A stretch of DNA of 64,000 nucleotides from Henriciella sp045287255 (GCF_045287255.1 NZ_CP137142.1:620001-684000), one strand, 5' to 3'; shown: positions 42,703 to 52,638, counted from the first letter of the stretch. Numbers and translations are program-made. Notes: a model not told the origin generated them from the letters alone.

Positions 42703-43818
42703 TTAGTTTTGCACAGCTTTCTCCAGAGCCGCTGCGCGATAGGCGCTTGGTGTCTGCCCTGTATCTGCCTTGAAAGCGCGATTGAAGGTCGCCAGTGAGG
42801 CATAGCCTGCGTCGAGAGCAATTGTCAGAATGGATGTTCGCGCCTGTACTGGATCAGCTAAGGCTGTCTTGGCTTCGGCTAAACGATACTGGTTTAGGAA
42901 AGTCGCAAAATTGCGATGACCAAGCCCTTTATTGATGAGTGCACGCAATTGATGTTCTGGGATTTGCAGCTTGCTTGCGAGGCCACCAATGCTCAGACCA
43001 TGCTCGCGGTAGAGCTTTTCAGTGTCCATGGCGCTGGTCAGGCGCTGATGTAGAGCATGATCCTTTGGAGCGATTATAGCGGGGGCTTTTGCGGTCTTGG
43101 TTGCAGGCTCAAACAGAAGAAATTCTGCTCTGAAATTCATGAACCAGTATGTGCCATAGGCAATAACTGGAAGAGCAAGGGCAACCCGACTGCTTGAAAG
43201 CCAGTCAGGGTCACTGTTGTCTCCTGTCAGCGCCGTATAGGTTGCCTCACCGCCAACAATCAGAAGGCTTGCTATCGCCGTTCCAATCGTAAACCACAGG
43301 CGGGTTCTTCGCCGCGTTTCTATAAGATCGTCACTCCGGCCGGCTAAAGCTGTCCAAAGCAGATGCGCAATCATCGCAAACGAGACCGCGCGAATGATGA
43401 CATCAAAGATAAGGGGAGTGTTGGTTTCGCCAGATAGATACATCAGGCGCATTGGCAACCCGACAATAAGATAAATACCAAGCCCTGCCCAATGCAGTCT
43501 GTTCAGGCGAAAATCATCCTCAAACAAGGACAGGGCAAACCACCAGATGAAAACGATGTTCACGAGATCAATGGTGCGCAATGCAAAATAGATTGGCTTT
43601 GGGGGTAGCAATATATCGGGGGCTGTTGTCATCAGCATCGATCCCAAGGTCACACAGACAAGGATCAGGATACGTCCCTGAATTAGGTGCCGCGCATCAC
43701 GCAGACTGAAAACCGCGATAGCGAACAGCAGGGTTACGGCTGAAAACCGCATCAGGGCATCAAGGAATAACATGGCTTTTAGGGATGCCTGCATTTGTGT
43801 CGGCGTCAAGCGCAGCAC
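42703..43818 (-). CDS. membrane-bound AraC-family regulator
   Basis: 371-residue protein: an N-terminal half with about seven hydrophobic helices (residues 20-240) and a C-terminal AraC DNA-binding domain (about 265-368) with the two helix-turn-helices, the second in ILTIALDAGYASLATFNRAFKADTGQTPSAYR. This arrangement senses signals in the membrane and acts on DNA directly. Start uncertain: GTG at 43818 with AGGGG before it, or ATG at 43773. It may control the adjacent sterol-desaturase gene. Confidence 0.82.
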   Translation of the reverse strand: MLRLTPTQMQASLKAMLFLDALMRFSAVTLLFAIAVFSLRDARHLIQGRILILVCVTLGSMLMTTAPDILLPPKPIYFALRTIDLVNIVFIWWFALSLFEDDFRLNRLHWAGLGIYLIVGLPMRLMYLSGETNTPLIFDVIIRAVSFAMIAHLLWTALAGRSDDLIETRRRTRLWFTIGTAIASLLIVGGEATYTALTGDNSDPDWLSSSRVALALPVIAYGTYWFMNFRAEFLLFEPATKTAKAPAIIAPKDHALHQRLTSAMDTEKLYREHGLSIGGLASKLQIPEHQLRALINKGLGHRNFATFLNQYRLAEAKTALADPVQARTSILTIALDAGYASLATFNRAFKADTGQTPSAYRAAALEKAVQN

Positions 43819-43891
43819 TTGCCCCTAGCCAAGCATTGCAGTTCTCAATAACAGGAATTGTAAGTCAAAATTTGAGTGAAAAGAGACGCGT

Positions 43892-45217
43892 ATGCGCCTG
43901 TCCCGTTATTTTATTCCTGTATCCAAGGATGTGCCCGCTGATGCGGTTGTTGCCAGCCATAAGCTGATGCTGCGCACTGGTATGATCCGGCAAAGTGCAG
44001 CGGGGATTTACTCGTGGTTGCCGCTCGGCTTTCGGGTTCTGAAAAAGATCGAACAGATCGTTCGTGAAGAGATGGATCGCGCGGGCGCGATCGAGATGCT
44101 GATGCCGACTTTGCAGTCAGCAGATCTCTGGCAGGAAAGCGGGCGCTATGATGCCTATGGCCCAGAAATGCTGCGGATTACCGATCGGCATGAGCGCGGA
44201 CTACTATATGGGCCAACCAATGAAGAGATGATCACCGATGTCTTCCGCTCATACGTAAAGAGCTACAAGGCGCTGCCGCTTAACCTCTATCATCAGCAAT
44301 GGAAGTTTCGCGATGAGATCCGCCCACGCTTTGGTGTGATGCGCGGACGCGAATTCCTGATGAAGGATGCTTATAGTTTCGATCTTGATGAGGCGGCTGC
44401 GCGGGTGTCTTATCAGAAAATGTTCGCGGCCTATCTGAATACGTTTGCGCGGATGGGGATTACGGCCATCCCGATGCAGGCTGACCCAGGGCCAATTGGT
44501 GGTGACCTGAGCCATGAATTCCTAATCCTTGCCGATAGCGGTGAAAGCGCGGTCTTCTGTGACAAGGCGGTTCTTGATGTTCCCCCGCCCGGTGCCGGTT
44601 TTGACTTTGAGGACAAAGCTGCGCTCGCTGAAGAGATGGACAAGCGTACGCGCTATTATGCGGCGACGGATGAGAAACATGATGAGGCCGCATGGGCGCA
44701 AGTGCCTGAAGATCGGCGCGTTGAAGCGCGCGGAATTGAAGTCGGCCACATTTTCTACTTCGGCACCAAGTATTCTGACCCAATGAATGCTGAGGTGCAG
44801 ACGGCTGACGGCGATCTCGTCACCATCCATGGCGGTTCCTATGGCATTGGCGTTTCGCGCTGTGTCGCGTCTATCATTGAGGCGAGCCATGATAAGAATG
44901 GCATTATCTGGCCCGATGAAGTCGCGCCATTCGGAGCCGGTATCATCTCTATGAAGCCGGACGATGAAAGTGTCGCGGCAGTGGCGGATGAAACCTATGC
45001 AAAGCTGCTCGCAGCAGGAAAAGACCCGCTTTACGATGAGACAGCTGACCGGGCCGGACCAAAATTTGCGCGTATGGAGCTGATCGGGCTGCCGTGGCAG
45101 GTCACGGTTGGTCCGCGCGGTGTAAAAAGCGGTACAGTTGAGCTGAAACGCCGTGCGACAGGTGAAAAAGAAGACCTGTCTCTGGAAAGCGCTCTTAACA
45201 AAGTGATTGGCGGCTAG
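43892..45217 (+). CDS. proS: prolyl-tRNA synthetase, short alphaproteobacterial form
   Basis: Charges tRNA-Pro. 441 residues, a class II synthetase of the form without the large editing insertion between motifs 2 and 3, as in other alphaproteobacteria. Visible parts: MRLSRYFIPVSKDVPADA, motif 1 region RQSAAGIYSWLPLGFRVL, motif 2 with QWKFRDEIRPRFGVMRGREFLMKDAYSF-type sequence, motif 3 around YGIGVSRCVASI, and the C-terminal anticodon-binding domain. First gene of the proS-lolC/E-lolD unit; lolC/E starts directly after the stop. Confidence 0.95.
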   Translation: MRLSRYFIPVSKDVPADAVVASHKLMLRTGMIRQSAAGIYSWLPLGFRVLKKIEQIVREEMDRAGAIEMLMPTLQSADLWQESGRYDAYGPEMLRITDRHERGLLYGPTNEEMITDVFRSYVKSYKALPLNLYHQQWKFRDEIRPRFGVMRGREFLMKDAYSFDLDEAAARVSYQKMFAAYLNTFARMGITAIPMQADPGPIGGDLSHEFLILADSGESAVFCDKAVLDVPPPGAGFDFEDKAALAEEMDKRTRYYAATDEKHDEAAWAQVPEDRRVEARGIEVGHIFYFGTKYSDPMNAEVQTADGDLVTIHGGSYGIGVSRCVASIIEASHDKNGIIWPDEVAPFGAGIISMKPDDESVAAVADETYAKLLAAGKDPLYDETADRAGPKFARMELIGLPWQVTVGPRGVKSGTVELKRRATGEKEDLSLESALNKVIGG

Positions 45218-46486
45218 ATGGCCGGAACCACGCCCTTCGGAACGTTTGAGCGGACGCTGGCTTGGCGCTATTTGCGGGCAAAGCGGAGCCAGGGTGGGGT
45301 CAGCCTGATTTCAATCATTTCCTTTATCGGGATTATGCTGGCAGTGACGGCATTGATCGTCATCATGTCGGTGATGAGTGGTTTCCGCTCCACTCTGCTT
45401 AATGCGCTTCTGGGGGGGCAGGGGCATGTCTTTGTCTCTGTTGCCAGTCTTGATGATGAGGGCGCGAATGAGCTGGCGCTACGCCTGACCGAGATTGATG
45501 GCGTGATGAGTGTGTCGCCCATTATCGAAGAACAGGTTCTCGCGAGCAGTGAGTATGCTAAGACAGGGGCTGTCGTGCGCGGGGTTCGGGTCGATGATCT
45601 CGATAATCTTCCTTATCTGGAAGGGGGCGCTGAAGCTGCCCGTGCGGCTGGGTTCGGTGAGGGGCGAAATGGCGGCGATACGATCCTGATAGGCGCTTTT
45701 CTGGCCGCCGATCTCGGGCTGACGGAAGGGGACCGCGTAACCTTGATTGCCCCTGAAGGCACAAAAGGGCCGTTTGGGGTGACGCCTCGTTCGAAGAGCT
45801 ACCGGATTGGCAAGCTTTTCCAAACCGGAAGTGTCGAACTCGATAAACTCTATATCCTGATGCCGATGCCGCAGGCACAGCTGTTTTTCAACAAACGCAA
45901 TGCCTATGAATTGCTCGACATGCGGATCGAAGACCCGATGCAGACGGAGCCTGTGGTTCAGGCGGTCAATCAATCGGTTGGATATGCTTTCTATGTCGAG
46001 GATTGGAAGCGCCAACGCGCAGCTTACTTTGGCGCGCTGAATGTTGAGCGCGGCATGATGCGGATCATCATGCTGATCCTGATTACGATTACGGCCCTGA
46101 ACATCATTACGGGTGTGGTGATGCTGGTGAAGAATAAGGCGCGCGATATTGCAATCTTGCGGACGATTGGCACCTCGCGAGGGTCGATCATGCGCGTGTT
46201 CGTGATGGTTGGAGCGATCCTTGGCTTGACCGGGGCTTTAATCGGCCTTCTGCTCGGTGTCACAATCATCCTGAACCTGGGCGATATTGAAAATGCCTTG
46301 CGTTCGGTCGGGATTGAGATCTTCCCACCTGACGTATACGGCCTTGATGGTTTGCCCGCAGAATTGAACTGGGGTGAGGCAATCTTCACCACACTTTGGG
46401 CCATGAGCATGTCAGTTCTCGTCACGCTATGGCCAGCCTGGTCTGCGGCCAAGATGGACCCGGTCGAAGCCCTGAGGTTTGAGTGA
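45218..46486 (+). CDS. lolC: lipoprotein-releasing ABC transporter permease LolC/E
   Basis: Transmembrane subunit of the Lol system that extracts lipoproteins from the inner membrane and hands them to LolA. 422 residues, four membrane helices: one near the N-terminus (LISIISFIGIMLAVTALIVIMS), three in the C-terminal third, with a large periplasmic domain between. MacB/FtsX-like ending DPVEALRFE. Only one LolC/E-type gene is present, as usual in alphaproteobacteria, where it presumably forms a homodimer. Confidence 0.93.
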   Translation: MAGTTPFGTFERTLAWRYLRAKRSQGGVSLISIISFIGIMLAVTALIVIMSVMSGFRSTLLNALLGGQGHVFVSVASLDDEGANELALRLTEIDGVMSVSPIIEEQVLASSEYAKTGAVVRGVRVDDLDNLPYLEGGAEAARAAGFGEGRNGGDTILIGAFLAADLGLTEGDRVTLIAPEGTKGPFGVTPRSKSYRIGKLFQTGSVELDKLYILMPMPQAQLFFNKRNAYELLDMRIEDPMQTEPVVQAVNQSVGYAFYVEDWKRQRAAYFGALNVERGMMRIIMLILITITALNIITGVVMLVKNKARDIAILRTIGTSRGSIMRVFVMVGAILGLTGALIGLLLGVTIILNLGDIENALRSVGIEIFPPDVYGLDGLPAELNWGEAIFTTLWAMSMSVLVTLWPAWSAAKMDPVEALRFE

Positions 46487-47175
46487 TGACAGCGGTTCTG
46501 GAACTAAAACAGATTGTACGGGAGTATCGCTCAGCCGCTGGCGTGCTGCGCGTGCTTGATGGCGCGGACCTAACTCTGAACCGGGGTGAGCTTGTCGGCC
46601 TGGTCGGGCCGTCTGGTTCGGGCAAGTCCACATTATTGCATACGGCGGGTCTGTTGGAGAAAGCCGAGGGCGGACAAGTTCTGCTGGAAGGCGAAGACTG
46701 TATGGCGCTGAATGAGGCAGGCCGGACACGCCTGCGCCGTGAAAAGCTCGGCTTCGTCTACCAGTTCCATCACTTGCTGCCCGAGTTTAATGCCCGCGAT
46801 AATATTGCGATGCCGCTGATGGTCGGTGGTGTCTCGCGCAAGGCCGCGCGCCAGAAGGCTGAGACACTCTTGGCTGAAATGGGGCTGGCAGAGCGCGCTG
46901 ATCATCAGCCGGGGCAGATGTCGGGTGGCGAGCAGCAACGCGTGGCAATCGCGCGCGCTTTGGCCAATGATCCGCGCCTCGTAATTGCTGATGAGCCGAC
47001 CGGGAATCTCGACCCTGAAACCACAGAACGCGTCTTTGCCAGCCTGATCCGAATGGCGCGCAGCGAAGGGGCGGCTGTCTTGGTCGCGACCCATAATATG
47101 GCGCTGATCCGGCATATGGACCGGGTTCTCACCCTGAAAGATGGGAAACTCACAGACTTTTCCCAAGAAGGCTAA
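46486..47175 (+). CDS. lolD: lipoprotein-releasing ABC transporter ATPase LolD
   Basis: ATPase of the Lol transporter, 229 residues. Walker A GPSGSGKSTLLH, LolD-type YQFHHLLPEFNARDNIAMPL, signature MSGGEQQRVAIARAL and Walker B RLVIADEPTGNLD are intact. ATG 46486 overlaps the lolC/E TGA by 1 base (TGATG); a GTG three bases earlier is less likely. Confidence 0.95.
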   Translation: MTAVLELKQIVREYRSAAGVLRVLDGADLTLNRGELVGLVGPSGSGKSTLLHTAGLLEKAEGGQVLLEGEDCMALNEAGRTRLRREKLGFVYQFHHLLPEFNARDNIAMPLMVGGVSRKAARQKAETLLAEMGLAERADHQPGQMSGGEQQRVAIARALANDPRLVIADEPTGNLDPETTERVFASLIRMARSEGAAVLVATHNMALIRHMDRVLTLKDGKLTDFSQEG

Positions 47176-47295
47176 AGTTCTTCTTTTGTTCTTTTATGGT
47201 TTGTGCTACAGCTAAGCCTGAGAGGACATGCGGGGCTGGTTCGTTGAGACGGAATCGGCGTTTTGTCTAAGCAGTTCTGTGGCGGAGGTTAAAGC

Positions 47296-50200
47296 ATGGC
47301 GGATAGCCCATTTGTGCATCTGGCGGTTCGAACCAGCTTTTCCCTGCTGGAAAGCATGATCGGAACGAAAACCTTGACCGCATGGTGTGTCGAGCAGGGT
47401 ATGCCCGCTGTGGCGGTGACTGATCATAACAACATGTTTGGCGCGCTTGAATTGTCCGAGGCTCTCGCGGGCGCGGGTGTGCAGCCGATCATGGCGGTCT
47501 GTTTTGACGTGACTGATGGCGCCCATGATGAAACGATTTCGCGGTTATCCCTTTATGCCCAGAATGAGACTGGCTATGAGCGGCTGATGGCGCTCTCGTC
47601 TTATGCCTATCTTGATGCAGAAGACGGCGTGCCGCGCATTCACAAGAAGTATCTGTCTGAGAAAACCGATGGCCTGATTGCCCTGACTGGCGGCGCTGAG
47701 GGCGAGGTCGCTCGCCATGTCTTGCGCGGTAAGATAGACTTGGCCGAAGCAGCACTAAAGGAGCTTGCGGAGGCCTTTCCTGGACGATGTTATGTTGAGA
47801 TTACGCGTCATGGTACCCCTGATGAGGTCGCCAGTGAACCGGGTCTGCTACAGCTCGCCTATGATCTGAACCTGCCCATTGTCGCGACCCATGATGCCCG
47901 TTTCTTGAAAGCGGGTGATGCCGAAGCTCATGATGCGATGATGTGTATCGCCAATGGGGCCTATCTTGGACAGGATGATCGCCCGCAAGTGGCTTCTGAG
48001 CAGTACCTCAAGACCGCGGATGAGATGCGCGTCCTGTTTGCTGATTTGCCAGAGGCGATTGAGACGACGGCTGAAATTGCCCGCCGCTGCGCCGTACGAT
48101 CCCACAAGCGCAGCCCGATCCTGCCCCATTTCGGGGATGGTTCCCGGTCTGAGCTGGAAGAGCTGACCTTGCAGGCAAAGGAGGGCCTTGAGGCGCGCCT
48201 TGAGGCGGCGCCAAAACTCTATGCGGACCGCGAAACCTATTTTGAACGGCTTGATTATGAGCTTGGGATTATCGGGAATATGGGTTTTCCCGGCTACTTC
48301 CTGATCGTTTCTGACTTTATCAAATGGGCGAAGGAGCAGGATATTCCGGTTGGGCCGGGACGGGGGTCTGGTGCGGGATCTCTGGTCGCCTGGGTGTTGA
48401 CCATTACCGACCTTGATCCTTTACGCTTTGACCTCCTGTTCGAGCGGTTCCTCAACCCGGAACGGGTTTCCATGCCAGACTTTGATATCGATTTCTGTCA
48501 GGAACGGCGCGGCGAAGTCATTCGCTATGTCCGCGATAAGTATGGCGCGGAATCCGTTGCGATGATTATCACCTTCGGAACCTTGCAGGCGAAGGCTGTG
48601 GTCCGTGACGTCGGCCGGGTCATGCAGATGCCTTACGGTCAGGTTGATCGACTGGCCAAGCTCATCCCGTTTAACCCGGCTAATCCACCCAAGCTGAAAG
48701 ATGCGATCCTCGACGAACCCAAGTTTGATGAGGAGAAGGATAAAGATCCGCGCGTTGGCGAACTGCTTGATACGGCTCTGGCGCTTGAGGGCATGTATCG
48801 GAACGCGGGAACCCACGCAGCGGGGGTGGTGATTGGTGACCGCCCATTGACCGAACTGGTCCCCCTTTACAATGACCCTCGCGCTGACCTTCCGGCCACA
48901 CAGTTCAATATGAAATGGGCAGAGTCTGCGGGTCTCGTAAAGTTTGACTTTTTGGGCCTGAAAACCCTGACCGTGATTGATCGGGCATTGAAGTTTATTC
49001 GACGTGACGGGCAGGATGTTAGTCCGGCATGGTATAGTCTCGATGATCCGGCGACTTATGAGCTGATGGCGTCGGGTAACACTTTGGGTGTGTTCCAGCT
49101 CGAAGGGCAGGGCATGCGCGATACGCTGCGCAAGGTGAAGCCTGGCAATCTGGAAGACGTGATCGCGATCATCTCGCTTTATCGACCGGGGCCAATGGAC
49201 AATATTCCTGTCTATGTCGCAGGGAAGGAAGACCCCAAGACGATCAAGTATCAGCATCCTGATCTCGAGCCGATCCTGGAGGCCACCTATGGCGTGCCGG
49301 TCTATCAGGAACAGGTGATGCGGATGGCGCAGGAAATTGCTGGTTATTCGCTTGGTGAAGCCGACCTGTTGCGCCGCGCCATGGGTAAGAAAAAACTTGA
49401 AGAAATGGTCGCCCAGCGTGAGCGCTTCCTCAAAGGTGCGAATGAGTTGAAGGGCATTGAGGCCCCGCTTGCCAACGAAATTTTCGACACGATGGAGAAG
49501 TTCGCGGGCTACGGTTTCAACAAATCCCACGCGGCGGCCTATGCCTTGATCGGCTACCATACCGCCTATCTCAAACAGCATTTCCCTGTTGCGTTCCTGG
49601 CTGCCTCGATGAGCCTCGACCTGCACAATACAGATAAGCTTGCAGCTTTCTTCCAGGAAGCAAAGCGTTTGGACATTCCGATGATTGCCCCGGATGTGAA
49701 TGTTTCATCCGCAGATTTTGATGTGCGCGGTGATGCGGTTGTGTATGCGCTTGGTGCCCTCAAAGGTGTTGGCCCGGAAGCCATGAAGATGGTTGTGGCC
49801 GAGCGCGAACAGAATGGCGCGTATAAAGACCTTCACGATTTTGCTGAACGGGTTGATCCAAAGGACGTCAACAAGAAGTGTATTGAACAGCTTTCAAAGG
49901 CTGGCGGGTTTGATGCGTTAGAAACTAATCGCGCCCGCGTGCTTGCGGCCGCCCCGACCTTATCTGCGGCGTGTGCTGCAGCCGCAGAAGATCGCGCGGG
50001 TGGGCAGGGTGGCCTATTTGGTGAGGCTGAACCCGCAATGCGGGCAACACTGCCGCAGGTTAGTCCGTGGAATATGCAAGACAAACTTGATGCAGAGTTT
50101 GCTGCGATTGGTTTTTACTTCTCTGGGCACCCGCTTGATGATGTCCTGGAAACCCTTGAACCTGGCCGCGTGACACTGGCGATGGATATTGCCGATACGG

Positions 50201-50715
50201 CCCGTGGCAAGACCAGTCTTGAATTGATTGGTGTGGTGCGCCAGCGCGCAGAGAAACCGGCGCGCAATGGGGGTAAATTTGCGTTCCTGACCTTGTCGGA
50301 TCCAACCGGCGAGATTGAGCTTATGGTGATGCCGGAAACTCTTATGGAAGTGCGCGAACAGATTGCGGTTGGGCAATCCGTTGCGATCACCGCTGAGGTC
50401 CGCTTCAAGGATGATGATATGCGTTTGTCCTTGAAAAAGGTACAGCCCATCGAGCAGGCCAGAATTGCCAAAAAGGCTTCCGCGCTTTGTGTTCGTCTTG
50501 AGCAGGGGGCCGACATTGCCCAACTCGCCGGGATTGCAGCGCGTCTTAAAAGCAGTCCGGGACCAGAGCGCGGCGCCATCCATGTTTATCTGCCGGTTGA
50601 GAATGGGGCATCGGTGACACTGCGCTTGCCTGACACCTATGCGACAGGGCTTGAAGCCTTGCGGGCGCTTAAGTCTGCTCCAGGCGTTGCCCGCGTGGAT
50701 CAGGAAGCGGCTTAA
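47296..50715 (+). CDS. dnaE: DNA polymerase III alpha subunit
   Basis: Replicative polymerase, 1139 residues, DnaE1 type. N-terminal PHP domain (about 1-270: FVHLAVRTSFSLLESMIG, VTDHNNMFGALE), polymerase core with GPGRGSGAGSLVAW and catalytic aspartates in MPDFDIDFCQERR, then the fingers region with FNKSHAAAYALIGYHTAYLK, the helix-hairpin-helix-like segment ALGALKGVG, and a C-terminal OB-fold (GKFAFLTLSDPTGEIELMVMPE). GCGGAGG precedes the ATG. Follows lolD by about 120 bases. Confidence 0.97.
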   Translation: MADSPFVHLAVRTSFSLLESMIGTKTLTAWCVEQGMPAVAVTDHNNMFGALELSEALAGAGVQPIMAVCFDVTDGAHDETISRLSLYAQNETGYERLMALSSYAYLDAEDGVPRIHKKYLSEKTDGLIALTGGAEGEVARHVLRGKIDLAEAALKELAEAFPGRCYVEITRHGTPDEVASEPGLLQLAYDLNLPIVATHDARFLKAGDAEAHDAMMCIANGAYLGQDDRPQVASEQYLKTADEMRVLFADLPEAIETTAEIARRCAVRSHKRSPILPHFGDGSRSELEELTLQAKEGLEARLEAAPKLYADRETYFERLDYELGIIGNMGFPGYFLIVSDFIKWAKEQDIPVGPGRGSGAGSLVAWVLTITDLDPLRFDLLFERFLNPERVSMPDFDIDFCQERRGEVIRYVRDKYGAESVAMIITFGTLQAKAVVRDVGRVMQMPYGQVDRLAKLIPFNPANPPKLKDAILDEPKFDEEKDKDPRVGELLDTALALEGMYRNAGTHAAGVVIGDRPLTELVPLYNDPRADLPATQFNMKWAESAGLVKFDFLGLKTLTVIDRALKFIRRDGQDVSPAWYSLDDPATYELMASGNTLGVFQLEGQGMRDTLRKVKPGNLEDVIAIISLYRPGPMDNIPVYVAGKEDPKTIKYQHPDLEPILEATYGVPVYQEQVMRMAQEIAGYSLGEADLLRRAMGKKKLEEMVAQRERFLKGANELKGIEAPLANEIFDTMEKFAGYGFNKSHAAAYALIGYHTAYLKQHFPVAFLAASMSLDLHNTDKLAAFFQEAKRLDIPMIAPDVNVSSADFDVRGDAVVYALGALKGVGPEAMKMVVAEREQNGAYKDLHDFAERVDPKDVNKKCIEQLSKAGGFDALETNRARVLAAAPTLSAACAAAAEDRAGGQGGLFGEAEPAMRATLPQVSPWNMQDKLDAEFAAIGFYFSGHPLDDVLETLEPGRVTLAMDIADTARGKTSLELIGVVRQRAEKPARNGGKFAFLTLSDPTGEIELMVMPETLMEVREQIAVGQSVAITAEVRFKDDDMRLSLKKVQPIEQARIAKKASALCVRLEQGADIAQLAGIAARLKSSPGPERGAIHVYLPVENGASVTLRLPDTYATGLEALRALKSAPGVARVDQEAA

Positions 50716-50734
50716 GCGGGCTGAAAGCAGCCTG

Positions 50735-50762
50735 TTGCGGCAAAGCTCAAAATCTGTATAAG
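50735..50762 (+). promoter_or_regulatory. predicted rpsB promoter
   Basis: TTGCGG (50735-50740) and TATAAG (50757-50762) with a 16-base spacer. Transcription would start near 50769, giving a leader of about 95 bases. A small GGGCTG/CAGCCT hairpin after dnaE (50718-50733) abuts the -35 box and could end the dnaE transcript weakly. Confidence 0.55.
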
Positions 50763-50783
50763 CGCGGCTTCAACCCCCGATGC

Positions 50784-50834
50784 GCGGACCATCCGGTGTT
50801 GAGGTCTCACCGTGAGGCTTCGATTACGGTCCGT
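50784..50834 (+). promoter_or_regulatory. structured 5' leader of rpsB
   Basis: GCGGACC (50784-50790) can pair with GGTCCGT (50828-50834), enclosing a hairpin CGGTG/CACCG (50794-50798 with 50808-50812). It lies about 30 bases before the S2 start, where autogenous r-protein control elements are often found. Pairing seen by eye; function inferred. Confidence 0.4.
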
Positions 50835-50863
50835 GCCGGATAACCGGATGAAGGAAAATTGAT

Positions 50864-51688
50864 ATGGCATTGCCAGAATTCACCATGCGTGAGCTGCTTG
50901 AAGCAGGTGTACACTTCGGCCACCAGACCCACCGCTGGAACCCGAAGATGAAACAATACATCTATGGCGCGCGCTCAGGCATTCACATTCTCGACCTCTC
51001 AAAGACTGTTCCACTGCTTCACCAAGCACTGGTTAAGGTACGCGATACGGTTGCCAAGGGCGGACGGGTTTTGTTCGTGGGTACCAAGCGTCAGGCCGCT
51101 GAGCCGATTGCTGAAGCCGCACAGCGCTGCGCGCAGTACTATATGAACTTCCGTTGGCTTGGCGGTACGCTGACCAACTGGGCAACCGTTTCCAAGTCGA
51201 TCAAGCGCCTGCGTGAGCTGGAAGAGCTGCTGGCCGACAAGGACCAGTCTGGTCTGACCAAGAAAGAGTTGCTCAACCTTGACCGCGAAAAAGATAAGTT
51301 GGACAAGGCGCTGGGCGGTATCGCCAATATGGGCGGCCTGCCGGACCTGATCTTTATCGTCGACACAAACAAAGAGTCGATCGCCATTCAGGAAGCCCGC
51401 AAGCTGGGTATCCCGGTTGTCGCGGTTGTTGATACAAACTGTGATCCAGAAGCGGCTGATTTCCCATTCCCGGGTAATGATGATGCGGTTCGTGCGATCT
51501 CGCTCTACTGTAACCTGGTTGCTGACGCTGTCCTTGATGGTCTGGCCGAATCTTCTGGTGCGCTGGGCATTGATCTTGGTGACGCAGAAGATATTGATGC
51601 GCTCGTCGAAGCGGATTTGGCGGCAGCAGATGCTGTAGCAGAAGACGCAGCGGCTGAGACTGCAACAGAAGAAAAAACCGAAGCTTAA
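50864..51688 (+). CDS. rpsB: 30S ribosomal protein S2
   Basis: Late-assembly protein of the small subunit, 274 residues. Typical start ALPEFTMRELLEAGVHFGHQTHRWNPKM, then RYIYGARSGIHILDL-like sequence, FVGTKRQA, NFRWLGGTLTNW and PDLIFIVDTNKE. The C-terminus has an acidic Ala-rich extension of about 30 residues. GAAGGA precedes the ATG. Forms an operon with tsf, closed by a terminator at 52639. Confidence 0.97.
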   Translation: MALPEFTMRELLEAGVHFGHQTHRWNPKMKQYIYGARSGIHILDLSKTVPLLHQALVKVRDTVAKGGRVLFVGTKRQAAEPIAEAAQRCAQYYMNFRWLGGTLTNWATVSKSIKRLRELEELLADKDQSGLTKKELLNLDREKDKLDKALGGIANMGGLPDLIFIVDTNKESIAIQEARKLGIPVVAVVDTNCDPEAADFPFPGNDDAVRAISLYCNLVADAVLDGLAESSGALGIDLGDAEDIDALVEADLAAADAVAEDAAAETATEEKTEA

Positions 51689-51715
51689 ACGACCTTTTCA
51701 CGGAAGGAATTCCCG

Positions 51716-52615
51716 ATGGCTCAGATTACTGCTGCCCTCGTCAAAGGCCTGCGCGACCGCACTGGCGCCGGCATGATGGATGCTAAAAAAGCGCTTGTCG
51801 AAAGCGATGGCGACATGGAAGCCGCTGTTGACTGGCTGCGCGCCAAAGGCCTGTCCAAGGCCGCCAAGAAGTCTGGCCGTACAGCGGCAGACGGTCTGGT
51901 TGCCGCTGTTGTCTCTGACGATGGCAAGACCGGCGCTTTGGTTGAAATCAATGCCGAGACAGACTTCGTTGCCCGTAACGAGAAGTTCCAGGCTGCTGTG
52001 CGTGACGTTGCAGGCATCGCCCTAACAACTGACGGCACCACTGAAGCGCTCGCTGGCGCGCCTTCACCAGACGGCGAAGGCACTGTTGCTGACATGATCA
52101 CGCGTCTTGTTGCGGTGATTGGTGAGAACATGGCTCTGCGCCGTGCTGAGCAAGTCAAGGCTGACACAGTTGCGTCCTATATTCACGGCGCTGAAGCTGA
52201 AGGTATGGGCAAGATTGGTGTTCTGGTTGCGCTGAACGGTTCTGGTGACCTGAGCGATGCAGGCCGTAAGGTTGCAATGCACATCGCTGCGATGTCACCA
52301 GCGGCTGCGTCTGTTGATGATCTGGATCAGGCTCTGGTTGAGCGTGAGCGTCAGGTTCTGACTGAGCAGGCTGAAGAAAGCGGCAAGCCAGCCGACGTCA
52401 TTGAGAAAATGATCGAAGGCCGGATCAAGAAATTCTACAAGGAAGTTGTCCTTGTAGAGCAGGCTTTCGTCATGAACCCTGACCAGACTGTTGGTGCCTT
52501 CCTGAAGGATGCTGGCGCTGAGCTGGTTGGCTTCAAGATGTTCAAACTGGGTGATGGCATTGAGAAGGCTGAAGACGATTTCGCAGCCGAAGTTGCCTCT
52601 ATGACCAACAGCTAA
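51716..52615 (+). CDS. tsf: translation elongation factor Ts
   Basis: Nucleotide exchange factor for EF-Tu, 299 residues. N-terminal UBA-like domain with VKGLRDRTGAGMMDAKKALVE and the core motif ETDFVARNEKF with the TDFVARN residues that open the EF-Tu nucleotide site. C-terminal NPDQTVGAFLKDAG. GGAAGGAA precedes the ATG; 27 bases after rpsB. Confidence 0.97.
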   Translation: MAQITAALVKGLRDRTGAGMMDAKKALVESDGDMEAAVDWLRAKGLSKAAKKSGRTAADGLVAAVVSDDGKTGALVEINAETDFVARNEKFQAAVRDVAGIALTTDGTTEALAGAPSPDGEGTVADMITRLVAVIGENMALRRAEQVKADTVASYIHGAEAEGMGKIGVLVALNGSGDLSDAGRKVAMHIAAMSPAAASVDDLDQALVERERQVLTEQAEESGKPADVIEKMIEGRIKKFYKEVVLVEQAFVMNPDQTVGAFLKDAGAELVGFKMFKLGDGIEKAEDDFAAEVASMTNS

Positions 52616-52638
52616 TTGGCTGAAAATTGAAGTTCAGG

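Noticed and set aside
48421..49626. Open frame of 401 codons antisense to dnaE
   Set aside because: Entirely within dnaE, composition-driven, no recognisable motif or ribosome-binding site.
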